Shown: one piece after another, positions 38,146-47,420 of the stretch
How the letters are laid out: the number at the start of each line of letters is the position of its first letter
Numbering within the stretch: the first letter of the stretch is position 1
Source of the DNA: an uncultured Polaribacter sp.
GTDB taxonomy: Bacteria; Bacteroidota; Bacteroidia; Flavobacteriales; Flavobacteriaceae
Direction of reading: 5' to 3'
Length of the DNA stretch: 64,000 nucleotides
Assembly: GCF_947500975.1 (NCBI RefSeq)
Contig: NZ_CANMUE010000008.1
Location: 80,690 to 144,689, forward strand
Notes under the pieces: generated by a model
Told to the model about the DNA's origin: nothing
What the model saw: the letters and a program-made list of their open reading frames with translations, nothing else
The model's database searches: none
Made by a program: the position numbers and the translations under genes

Positions 38146-38685
38146 TTATTCAATAATCTTTGTTTTTTCCTTTTTCAAATCAGATGTGAATTTAAATTCA
38201 AAATTTTGCTCTTTTTCTATGTTTTTCAGATCAAAGCTAAAAACGGTAAATTCATATTTTGAATTATTTTCTTTTTTTAATTCCGTGTAATCTTGCAATT
38301 TCCTTTTTCTCAAGTTGGCATATAATTCAGACACTTTTTTATTTGATTGTGAAATTTCTACTGCTTTTTTTATTCGGATAATTTCAGCGAGTAAATCTGA
38401 TTCAAACTTTTTCTTTGAATTTGAATATCCATTCGAATCTAAATAATTCCAAATTTTATTATTGTGAATTTCAACACTATCGATTAAACTTTCAATGAAT
38501 GAATCTCCTGCAATTCCTTTTATTTTAAATGGCCAATCTTTTTCAATTATTTTTTCCGCATTTTGATTTACAAAGTTTCCAATACTGAAAAGAGTCCAAA
38601 TTTCGAGCGTGTCATTTTTTTTCTCAATTTGTGCTAAAGTCAAACTAGAAATCAGTAAAATTAATATGTTCGTTAGTATTTTCAT
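38146..38685 (-). CDS. Hypothetical secreted protein
   Basis: Signal peptide MKILTNILILLISSLTLAQ; Lys/Glu-rich 179 aa. Confidence 0.65.
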   Translation of the reverse strand: MKILTNILILLISSLTLAQIEKKNDTLEIWTLFSIGNFVNQNAEKIIEKDWPFKIKGIAGDSFIESLIDSVEIHNNKIWNYLDSNGYSNSKKKFESDLLAEIIRIKKAVEISQSNKKVSELYANLRKRKLQDYTELKKENNSKYEFTVFSFDLKNIEKEQNFEFKFTSDLKKEKTKIIE

Positions 38686-38690
38686 TTAAT

Positions 38691-38815
38691 TACCTACAAC
38701 AATATATTAAAACAATAAAGTTAAGTTACAACCTAAAATTAGTTCATATTATAAAGTCTACCAAACTTGAAAGCAAGTATATTCTAAAATCTTACTAAAC
38801 ACATCAACCGTTAGT
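38691..38815. repeat. Candidate attC-like palindromic boundary D
   Basis: TACCTACAACAATATATT...CACATCAACCGTTAGTG; TACCTACAACA is the exact reverse complement of TGTTGTAGGTA at 38131-38141. Confidence 0.5.
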
Positions 38816-38830
38816 GTTTTTCAAAGTTTA

Positions 38831-39520
38831 TTATTCAACCAAGTTTTCAATAAAACTTTCAATAGAGCTTGCATTATCAACAGAAAAATCACCAATTTTA
38901 GTTCTTCTTAAAGCTGATAAATGAGCTCCAGAGTTTAATGCTTTTCCATAATCGAATGCTATTGAGCGAATATAAGTTCCTTTACTACAAACTACTCTAA
39001 AATCAACTTGAGGTAGATTAATATTTGTAATTTCAAATTCTGAAATGGTTACTTGTCTTGAAGCAATTTCTGTTGTTTCACCTTTTCTAGCTAACTCATA
39101 CAAGCGTTTTCCATCTTTTTTAATAGCTGAAAAAATGGGTGGTTTTTGCTGAATATCACCTAAAAACTGTTTTGTAGTTTCTTTTAAAAGTGATTCTGTA
39201 ATATGTTCAGTAGAAAATGATTGATCAATCTCTGTTTCTAAATCATAACTAGGCGTGGTTGAACCGACGGTAAAAGTACCCGTATATTCTTTTATCTGAC
39301 CTTGATAAGTATGAATATTTTTAGTTTCCTTACCTGTACAAATAATTAATAAACCTGTTGCTAAAGGATCTAAAGTACCAGCATGACCAACTTTAATTTT
39401 CTTAATTTTAAAACGCTGTTTAATATGCCAACGTAATTTATTTACAACTTGAAAAGAGGTCCATGTAAGTGGTTTATCAATTAATAAAACCTTACCGTTC
39501 TTAAAATTTTCTTCAGTCAT
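38831..39520 (-). CDS. truB: tRNA pseudouridine(55) synthase
   Basis: GKVLLIDKPLTWTSFQVVNKLR, KVGHAGTLDPLATGLL. Confidence 0.95.
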   Translation of the reverse strand: MTEENFKNGKVLLIDKPLTWTSFQVVNKLRWHIKQRFKIKKIKVGHAGTLDPLATGLLIICTGKETKNIHTYQGQIKEYTGTFTVGSTTPSYDLETEIDQSFSTEHITESLLKETTKQFLGDIQQKPPIFSAIKKDGKRLYELARKGETTEIASRQVTISEFEITNINLPQVDFRVVCSKGTYIRSIAFDYGKALNSGAHLSALRRTKIGDFSVDNASSIESFIENLVE

Positions 39521-39530
39521 TTTTATCGAC

Positions 39531-40325
39531 TTATTTTAAAAACGAATATGCTACTGCAATAGCACCAACTATGGCACAGTAAATTGAAAAATAATATAAT
39601 TTGCTTTTCTTAACTAAAGCAATCATCCATTTACAAGCTAATAAACCAGCTAAAAATGCGGCTATAAAACCAGCGGAAACAGATATCATTTCTGATGATT
39701 GAAAATTTAAATCTCCACTTAAAACATCTTTTCCAATTTTTCCAAAAATTAAAGGAACAACCATTAAAAAAGAAAAACGCGCAGCTTTTACCCTATCTAC
39801 ACCTAATAAAACGGAAGTAGAAATTGTTGCTCCAGATCTAGAAATACCTGGTAACATTGCTACTGCTTGAGAAACACCAATTATTAAAGCATCCCAAAAA
39901 GTTACTTTTTTTTCTGTGCTTTTTGCTTTATCTGCAAATAATAATAAGATTGCTGTTAAAAATAGCATCATACCAACTATAAAAATCTCTCCACTAAAAA
40001 AGGATTCTAATTGTTCTTCAAAAAGAAGTCCAATTACTACAGCAGGAATCATTGAAATAATAATTTTTAATGAGAATTTTAATTCATCATTCCATTTAAA
40101 TTGAAATAATCCTTTAAATATTTCCAATACTTCTTTTCTAAAAATTACTAAAGTACTTAACGCGGTTGCAAAGTGTAAAACTACTGTAAATGTTAGGCTC
40201 TCCTCAGGCACAGATGTATCACCTAAAACAACTTTTGCTAATTCTAAATGCCCGCTTGAAGAAACAGGTAAAAACTCAGTTAATCCCTGAATAAGACCTA
40301 ACACGATTGCTTCTAAAATATCCAT
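39531..40325 (-). CDS. uppP: Undecaprenyl-diphosphate phosphatase
   Basis: GLIQGLTEFLPVSSSGHLELA, LPGISRSGATIST. Confidence 0.95.
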   Translation of the reverse strand: MDILEAIVLGLIQGLTEFLPVSSSGHLELAKVVLGDTSVPEESLTFTVVLHFATALSTLVIFRKEVLEIFKGLFQFKWNDELKFSLKIIISMIPAVVIGLLFEEQLESFFSGEIFIVGMMLFLTAILLLFADKAKSTEKKVTFWDALIIGVSQAVAMLPGISRSGATISTSVLLGVDRVKAARFSFLMVVPLIFGKIGKDVLSGDLNFQSSEMISVSAGFIAAFLAGLLACKWMIALVKKSKLYYFSIYCAIVGAIAVAYSFLK

Positions 40326-40326
40326 A

Positions 40327-40569
40327 TTATTTTTTAGGATTTACCAAAATAGCATAAATTTCTATTGCTAAACCAATAATTACTAATGTTGGTGCTAATC
40401 TAATACGTTGCCAATTATAAATTTCTTCATTAAAAACTTCAGGATTATCACTACCTCCACCAGACATAAAAATAAAGCCCAAAGTAATAAAAACAATACC
40501 AATTGCCATGAACATGTAATTTCTTTTTCCGAATAAAAATTCAGAATTTTCTATGTTTTTATCTTTCAT
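40327..40569 (-). CDS. DUF3098-like small membrane protein
   Basis: 80 aa, two TM segments, between uppP and ftsX. Confidence 0.75.
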   Translation of the reverse strand: MKDKNIENSEFLFGKRNYMFMAIGIVFITLGFIFMSGGGSDNPEVFNEEIYNWQRIRLAPTLVIIGLAIEIYAILVNPKK

Positions 40570-40572
40570 ATT

Positions 40573-41451
40573 CTAATAATAAAGTTCTTCTGTTTGTAAA
40601 TTTAAAAAACGTTGAGTAGCAAAAAAAGTACTTAACATAGTTATTATAAATGCTGCTAAAACAACACCTAAAGCTAAATAAATTAAAGATATATAGTCTT
40701 TTAAAATATTTAAACTTGGCACATATTTATCAATATAAAAAATTACAACTGCCAAGCCAATTAATGCTAAAAATGCACCGAGCATTCCTAGTTTTATACT
40801 TCTAAAAATAAAAGGTTTTCTAATAAAACCTTTAGTAGCACCAACCATTTGCATTGTTTTAATGTTAAACCTTTTACTATAAATTGATAACCTTATTGAA
40901 CTATTAATTAAAATAATAGCTATTAAACTAAAGAACCCACTTAAAACTAAAAGCCAAAAACTAATTCTTTTAATATTTTTTGTTAATAATGCTATCAAAG
41001 GTTTATCATAAGAAACATCTACTATAAATGCATTTTTTAAAAATCTAGTTTCCAATTCTTGCATTTTATCTAAAGTAACATAATCCGCTTTTAGGTAAAT
41101 ATCAATTCCATTTTTTAAAGGATTTTCTCCTAAAAAATTTAAAAAATCTTCACCAATTTCTTTACTATATTTTTTTGCGGCTTGTGTTTTACTAATATAA
41201 ATTGCCTTTTTGGTAAAATCTTCTGTTAAAAGAGATTCTCTAAAAGTTTTAATTTGTTTTTGAGTTACCTCATCTTTAATAAATAAAGAAATGGCAACTT
41301 TTTCTTTAACATGATTGGCAACTTTTGTAGATTTTAACAAAACCAACCCCAAAACACCAACCATAAAAAGCACTAATGCAATACTTATTACTACTGAAAA
41401 GTAAGAAGATTGTAGGCGTCTTTTTTGATAAGAATCAAATTTTGATGACAT
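40573..41451 (-). CDS. ftsX: Cell division protein FtsX
   Basis: Four TMs; FNIKTMQMVGATKGFIRKPFIFRSIKLG permease motif. Confidence 0.9.
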   Translation of the reverse strand: MSSKFDSYQKRRLQSSYFSVVISIALVLFMVGVLGLVLLKSTKVANHVKEKVAISLFIKDEVTQKQIKTFRESLLTEDFTKKAIYISKTQAAKKYSKEIGEDFLNFLGENPLKNGIDIYLKADYVTLDKMQELETRFLKNAFIVDVSYDKPLIALLTKNIKRISFWLLVLSGFFSLIAIILINSSIRLSIYSKRFNIKTMQMVGATKGFIRKPFIFRSIKLGMLGAFLALIGLAVVIFYIDKYVPSLNILKDYISLIYLALGVVLAAFIITMLSTFFATQRFLNLQTEELYY

Positions 41452-41528
41452 ATTTAGTTTTGATTTTTAAAACAGCTGCAAGATAATAATTAGTACTCAT
41501 TTAACAGTAAGTGTTAGCAGTATTTTAA

Positions 41529-41930
41529 CTATTCTATTTCTTGGCACAACTCAATTAAAACTCCATTTGTAGCTTTTGGATGTAAAAAGGCAACCAACTT
41601 ATTGTCTGCTCCTTTTTTTGGGGTTTCATTTAAGACAATAAAACCTTCTTTTTTTAATCTTGTAATTTCTGATTGAATATCAGTTACAGCAAATGCTATA
41701 TGATGAATTCCTTCTCCTTTTTTATCTATAAATTTTGCAATAGGGCTATTAGAATCTGTTGCCTGTAGCAATTCTATTTTATTAGGACCACTTTTAAAAA
41801 ATGAAGTTGTTACACCTTCTGAAGCAACCTCTTCTGTTTTATAAGGTAGTTTACCAAAAAGTGAAGTAAATAGTTTGTTAGAATCCTCGAGGTTTTTAAC
41901 AGCAATTCCTATATGTTCTATTTTATTCAT
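41529..41930 (-). CDS. mce: Methylmalonyl-CoA epimerase
   Basis: IEHIGIAVKNLEDSNKLF, GEGIHHIAFAV, HPKATNGVLIELCQ. Confidence 0.93.
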   Translation of the reverse strand: MNKIEHIGIAVKNLEDSNKLFTSLFGKLPYKTEEVASEGVTTSFFKSGPNKIELLQATDSNSPIAKFIDKKGEGIHHIAFAVTDIQSEITRLKKEGFIVLNETPKKGADNKLVAFLHPKATNGVLIELCQEIE

Positions 41931-41938
41931 TATAAAAA

Positions 41939-43360
41939 TTATCTAGCATTAATTTTAATATTATCTATTTCGTAAGTTCCATCAAAACTTACATTTCCAG
42001 AACCTGTATATTTAAAAGCGATAAAAGCCGTACCTGTATAACTTGATAAATCTATATAAGTTGAATGTACCCAGTTTTTAAAATTTTCTCCATCAGAAAC
42101 AATTTTTGCAGGTAAAACATCCCAAATCGCAGAAGTAATATTCGCATTTACACCGTCCCAGTTTGTAGAAATTAAAACTTCTAAATTACTTCCATTTGCA
42201 AAACTGTTTGATGATTCAAATGATAAAAATTCTTCTGAAGTTGTATCTAAATCTATTCCTTTTGTTATTAGCCAAGTTATTGTACTTGAATTTCCTGAAT
42301 TGCTAGAACCAACTCTGGCTGCAATACTTTGCGAGTAAGTATCAGAATATGACCTCCAAGATTGTGTACCTTCTTCTCTATAGTTACCCCAATCTTCAAT
42401 AGATATTTCGCCTGATGTTTCTTCAAAATCTTCTTCTAACAAAATTGTAGGAAAATCATTTTCTGACAATGTTGAACATCGTTCTCCAGTCATAAAAACA
42501 TCTTCTACAGAATTTAAAACTAATACTAAAAAATCGCCACCAAAATCATTTGAAACTACCGCATTAATATAACCTCCTCCGGTTGGTAATGTGTTATTAG
42601 CAAAACTTGCAAAAGAACTTGTTTCTAATAAAAGGTCTGCATATCCTAAAGTTTGACAGCTTTGTATTTTTCTATGAGTATCAAAATCTTCTGTTGGATC
42701 TACATAAGATTGTCCTTCTAAATTAGTTGGAAAAAGAACATTTTCTACTGTTATATAGGTTCCAATATCCGAAGCATTAACAGCCGCTAAAGAAACTGAT
42801 TTTGGGATAATTGTTTCGGTAGTATTAGATCGAAAAAAATGATTTTCTAATTGATTTAGAGAAACACTTTCTATTTCACTTACATCGGTAGGACTAATTT
42901 TTCCTCCTATAGCAGTAACGCCATCTCCAGAATTTGTTTCTCCAATATATAAATCTTTCAGAAGGATATAAACTTCTCTACCAAAATTATACTTGTTATA
43001 ATTGCTAGTTAAATTCAATACTACTTTAATACCGGCAGTTGGATCTTCAGGCGTATCTTGCATATAAAATTCTTTAAAAAAATTACCTTCTAAATCAGAA
43101 GAAACCACATAACCTTTAACAATAATGTTAGATGTAATTTTTAAAGGCTCGTTACCTGAAACATATAAAGATTTTAAATCATTTATAGTCTTTAACTCAA
43201 TTTGCCCGTTACTTACACTATCTAAAAGTGCATTTAATTTTGAATTTTCTTCGGTTCCTATTCCTTGAGGAACTATATAATTACCATCTTCTACACAAGA
43301 TGTAAAATAAATACTAGATACTAGAGCTAGTAATAAAATTAATAATAGATTCTTTTTCAT
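41939..43360 (-). CDS. DUF5689-like lipoprotein with C-terminal choice-of-anchor-type domain
   Basis: Lipobox YFTSCVEDG; OB-fold-like SNIIVKGYVVSSDLEGNFFKEFYMQD; C-terminal jelly-roll pattern. Confidence 0.75.
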   Translation of the reverse strand: MKKNLLLILLLALVSSIYFTSCVEDGNYIVPQGIGTEENSKLNALLDSVSNGQIELKTINDLKSLYVSGNEPLKITSNIIVKGYVVSSDLEGNFFKEFYMQDTPEDPTAGIKVVLNLTSNYNKYNFGREVYILLKDLYIGETNSGDGVTAIGGKISPTDVSEIESVSLNQLENHFFRSNTTETIIPKSVSLAAVNASDIGTYITVENVLFPTNLEGQSYVDPTEDFDTHRKIQSCQTLGYADLLLETSSFASFANNTLPTGGGYINAVVSNDFGGDFLVLVLNSVEDVFMTGERCSTLSENDFPTILLEEDFEETSGEISIEDWGNYREEGTQSWRSYSDTYSQSIAARVGSSNSGNSSTITWLITKGIDLDTTSEEFLSFESSNSFANGSNLEVLISTNWDGVNANITSAIWDVLPAKIVSDGENFKNWVHSTYIDLSSYTGTAFIAFKYTGSGNVSFDGTYEIDNIKINAR

Positions 43361-43371
43361 TTTCTTTTTTT

Positions 43372-46131
43372 TTAAAAACTTAAATTAATATTTAAAAAAT
43401 AGGTAGTTCCTCTACCATACCAATATTTATTACCAAATACTGGCTTATCTAAGGCTTTATCATCTCTTAATTGTCTATAATTAGCGTTTCTTCCTTGTTC
43501 AAATCCTCCAGATTTGTATTCCGTATTTAGTAAGTTATTTACAGTTGCAAATACACTAATAAATTTATCATTTATTTTCCAAGATTTTCCACCAACTAAA
43601 TTAACAACTTTGTAATCATCAAACTTTTCTTGTTCTAATAATTCTTCAGCTAATTCTATATCATAATCTGTAAAAACCAAACCATCATCATCTGTATAAA
43701 AATTACTAGATCTATTTAAAGGTGCAACATCTACAAAAGTATTGCTGAAAAAATTTACAGTTGCTCCTACCCACCAATAATTTGGATCTCTATACTCAAA
43801 ACCAATAGAATATGCATTTTGGGGTCCAGATGATAACTTGTAATTTTTAAGATTTGTTTGACCAAAATCTTTTGATCCGTTTACAAAACCAACAGAAACA
43901 GATTCTGAATCATCTTCTGATGTTAGATACAAATTTGGATTATTATCATAAATATATTTACCCATTGAAGCTGCTCCTTTTATCTTGATTGTTGAAGTAA
44001 CTTGGGCTTCTAAACCAAATTCTAAACCTAAATGTTTTTTATTTATACCTGTTAAAACTTCTTGAACAAATGCTGTATTATCACCTCCAATACCATCAGC
44101 AAAATAAAAAGCTATTTCTGTAGCATCTTTAATATACGTATAATAACCCGTTAATTTAGATGTAACTATTGGCCCTCGAAAAATATAACTAGCATCAGTA
44201 GAAAACGTGCTTTCGCTTTGTAAATTTAGAACTACATTATTATTTTCTCTTGAGTTCGAAAATGAATTTTTTATTGTTGGCGCATTTGTTAAAAAAGCAA
44301 CATTAGCATTTACTAAATGACGTCCATTAATTTTATAAGTTCCACCAGTTTTTACACCAAAATTTGTGAAATTTAGTTTTTTAGAATTCCCTAAAGAACT
44401 TGTTGGAAAACCTCCGTTTTGAAACAGCCCCTCTCTTTGATGCGAAGTTCTAGAGATATTTGCAGCAGCGTAAAAATCTATTTTATTATATGTAAATTGA
44501 GATTGAATAAATGCACTTAAAACATCTGAATTTAAATTATAATTGTATTTAAACTTATCTCCTTGCAAAACAACCCTATCTGGTGTCAGTAAGTTGTTTT
44601 GTTTCTCACTATCTGTTTCAGCAAAATTATCAATATCTAAATACCCTTTTCCCCCTAATAAATCTATAACTTCTGCAAAATTATTAGACCTTAAACGTTT
44701 GTATTCAACTTTAGCATTTAAAGTAATATTATTATTTATTTCTGAATTTAAAATGGAATTAAAAGTAAATTGTTTGTCGTCATTTCTATCTTCATACAAT
44801 ACATAAGCGCTATTTATATCTACATCAAAATTTGTAATATTTGCATCAAAAATTCTCTCCCAATCTAATTGTCCATTGCTTTGAAAATCTTCTAATGCTT
44901 CATAAGCACCTATTAAATCATTATTACTTTCATAAAAACTAGGTAAGTTTTGGTAATAAGTTGGACTTGGATTTGCGCCTCCATTAAAATCTAAACGACT
45001 ATTTCCTATTTTACCAAACTGATAAGAAACATTTGTTTGCAAATAATTTTTATCAGAAATTTTCCAATAATGATTTAACATTAAAATTGGTTCTTTAACT
45101 TCTTTTATTCTAGAATTGGTTTTTCTACTATTTATATAACCCCAATACTCATTATATTTTATGCCTTTTAAATCAAAAACTTCTTGTGTATTTGGTGATG
45201 ATTTACCTCTTCTATTTGGGGCAAAAATAGATGTAAAATTAATACTATGTTTTTCATCTATTTTTTTTTCTATAGATGCAAAAAAAGAATAAGCGTTGTA
45301 AATTGTAACATCATTAAAACCCTCTAAACCAGCTCTTCTACTTCCAGAAAAAGTCATTGCCCAACCATTTTCTAAAACACCAGACGAATAAGTTCCCATT
45401 ACCCTATGCTCATAACTTCTATTAGATGAAGAATACGAAACTTTTACACCTGGTTTTTGCTCTGATGCTCTAGTATTCATATTTGTAGAACCTAAAACTC
45501 CACCAAAAGTAAAGTTAGAAGGATCTAAACCATTACTTAACTCTTGATTTCTTAATACATCATTTAGCCCACCCCAATTACTCCATTGTGCCCTACCATC
45601 GTACAACTTATTCATTTCAATTCCGTTAATTAAAACCTTACCGTTACCAGAATCTAAGCCTTTAATACTAAAAAAAGAAGAACTAAATTCAAAAGCGGCT
45701 GTACGTAAATAAATATCTTTTGTTGCTTGTAACAAACCAGCAATATTGTCTGCTGTATTAGCATCATTATTTAATTCATCATCTGTAATTGTAATTAAAC
45801 TTAAATCCTGATCTTCAATAATATTTCTATATAAAAGTACAATACCTAAATCTATATTTGTATTACCAGAAAATTCTACAGGAAAATTTTGAGTCTCATA
45901 ACCCGTTAATTTTATCTCAACAATATATTTACCATTAATAATATTTATTAAGTTAAAAGCACCATTTAAACTTGTTACTTGGCTTTTTGATATATTTTTA
46001 ATACTAACCAAAACGTTTTGAAGAGGAGTTTCCGAATTACTATCCGAAACAATTCCTTTTACAGTATTTTGTGATGATAAAGTTGTTATTAAAAAAAATA
46101 GCATAAATATTGATAAAACAATTTTTCTCAT
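43372..46131 (-). CDS. TonB-dependent receptor
   Basis: CarboxypepD_reg-like N-terminus GIVSDSNSETPLQNVLVSIKN, plug and beta-barrel, C-terminal FLNINLSF. Confidence 0.9.
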   Translation of the reverse strand: MRKIVLSIFMLFFLITTLSSQNTVKGIVSDSNSETPLQNVLVSIKNISKSQVTSLNGAFNLINIINGKYIVEIKLTGYETQNFPVEFSGNTNIDLGIVLLYRNIIEDQDLSLITITDDELNNDANTADNIAGLLQATKDIYLRTAAFEFSSSFFSIKGLDSGNGKVLINGIEMNKLYDGRAQWSNWGGLNDVLRNQELSNGLDPSNFTFGGVLGSTNMNTRASEQKPGVKVSYSSSNRSYEHRVMGTYSSGVLENGWAMTFSGSRRAGLEGFNDVTIYNAYSFFASIEKKIDEKHSINFTSIFAPNRRGKSSPNTQEVFDLKGIKYNEYWGYINSRKTNSRIKEVKEPILMLNHYWKISDKNYLQTNVSYQFGKIGNSRLDFNGGANPSPTYYQNLPSFYESNNDLIGAYEALEDFQSNGQLDWERIFDANITNFDVDINSAYVLYEDRNDDKQFTFNSILNSEINNNITLNAKVEYKRLRSNNFAEVIDLLGGKGYLDIDNFAETDSEKQNNLLTPDRVVLQGDKFKYNYNLNSDVLSAFIQSQFTYNKIDFYAAANISRTSHQREGLFQNGGFPTSSLGNSKKLNFTNFGVKTGGTYKINGRHLVNANVAFLTNAPTIKNSFSNSRENNNVVLNLQSESTFSTDASYIFRGPIVTSKLTGYYTYIKDATEIAFYFADGIGGDNTAFVQEVLTGINKKHLGLEFGLEAQVTSTIKIKGAASMGKYIYDNNPNLYLTSEDDSESVSVGFVNGSKDFGQTNLKNYKLSSGPQNAYSIGFEYRDPNYWWVGATVNFFSNTFVDVAPLNRSSNFYTDDDGLVFTDYDIELAEELLEQEKFDDYKVVNLVGGKSWKINDKFISVFATVNNLLNTEYKSGGFEQGRNANYRQLRDDKALDKPVFGNKYWYGRGTTYFLNINLSF

Positions 46132-46277
46132 AAAGTCTGCTTATATTTTTATAAATTTACTAGCAATTTAGGATACAAAATTAACCATTTTTAACAAGAT
46201 TTATCTTAAAAGAGTATTATATACCAATTTTCCTTTATTTTTACTTATAACTTAGTACGCTTTTTATCTGAAAATAA

Positions 46278-47333
46278 ATGAAAAAGTATCTCCATTTTTT
46301 AATAATTATTTCTCTTTCAACTTCGACTCTTTTTTCTCAAAAAAAAGAAAAAAAATACAACATCAGAACCATTGCTTTTTACAATTTAGAAAATTTATTT
46401 GATACTATTAATGATACTACTATTAATGATGAAGCTAGTCCAATAATGGAGTTAAAAGCAAATAGATCTAAAGTTTATTGGGATAAAATTGATAAACTAA
46501 GTAGTGTTATTTCGCAAATTGGTTTAGACAAAGCAAATACTAGTCCAGCTATTATTGGTGTTTCTGAGGTAGAAAACTTAAGTGTTTTAGATGATTTAGT
46601 AAAATCCAAACATTTGATTCAAAAAAATTACGGAATCATTCATTATGATTCTCCCGATAAAAGAGGAATTGATGTAGCTTTATTATATCAGAAAAAATAT
46701 TTTAAACCTATTCATCATGAGTCCTTTAATCCTAATATTTATAAAGAAAACTATAAAATATACACAAGAGATCAACTCTTAGTTTCTGGTTATTTAGATG
46801 ATGAATTAATTCATTTAATAGTAAATCATTGGCCTTCTAGAAGAGGTGGTGAAGCAAAAAGTAGGCCTTTACGAGAAAAAGCAGCACACCAAAACACAAA
46901 AATTATTGCTAAAATTAGAGAAAAAGACGATAATGCTAAAATTTTAATTATGGGCGATTTTAATGATGACCCAACAAATTCTAGTTTTAAAAAAGTTTTA
47001 AAAACTAAAAGTCATAAAAATAAAATTGGTAAAATGGATATTTATAATCCATATGAAGATTTGTACCGAAGAGGCTTTAATACTTTAGGTTATAAAGATA
47101 AAATTAACTTATTTGATATGATTTTAATTTCATCACCATTATTAAATAAAAGCAAAAAAGATTTTTCTACTTATAAAATGTTTAAAGCAATGATTTTTAA
47201 CAAGCGTTTTTTAACAGAAAAAAATGGTAAATACAAAGGGTATCCTTTTAGGAGTTTTTCAAATGGTGTTTATGCTGGTGGTTATTCTGATCACTATCCT
47301 GTTTACATGTATCTACTTAAAGAACAAAAATAA
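46278..47333 (+). CDS. Secreted endonuclease/exonuclease/phosphatase family protein
   Basis: Signal peptide; AFYNLENLFDT, GVSEVENL, NHWPSRRGG, ILIMGDFNDDP, SDHYPVY. Confidence 0.92.
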   Translation: MKKYLHFLIIISLSTSTLFSQKKEKKYNIRTIAFYNLENLFDTINDTTINDEASPIMELKANRSKVYWDKIDKLSSVISQIGLDKANTSPAIIGVSEVENLSVLDDLVKSKHLIQKNYGIIHYDSPDKRGIDVALLYQKKYFKPIHHESFNPNIYKENYKIYTRDQLLVSGYLDDELIHLIVNHWPSRRGGEAKSRPLREKAAHQNTKIIAKIREKDDNAKILIMGDFNDDPTNSSFKKVLKTKSHKNKIGKMDIYNPYEDLYRRGFNTLGYKDKINLFDMILISSPLLNKSKKDFSTYKMFKAMIFNKRFLTEKNGKYKGYPFRSFSNGVYAGGYSDHYPVYMYLLKEQK

Positions 47334-47352
47334 TTTTAAATTTATATAAAAT

Positions 47353-47387
47353 AAAAAACCCACAACTTTTAAAGTTATGGGTTTTTT
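47353..47387. terminator. Bidirectional terminator
   Basis: AAAAAACCCA-CAACTTTTAAAGTTA-TGGGTTTTTTT between convergent genes. Confidence 0.8.
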
Positions 47388-47420
47388 TGATAAAAAATTA
47401 TTGCCTTTATTATCTATTTA

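Noticed and set aside
34201-38820. CRISPR array or defence-system cas/restriction genes in the island
   Set aside because: No regularly spaced direct repeats, no Cas, nuclease, methyltransferase or reverse-transcriptase motifs in the ORFs.
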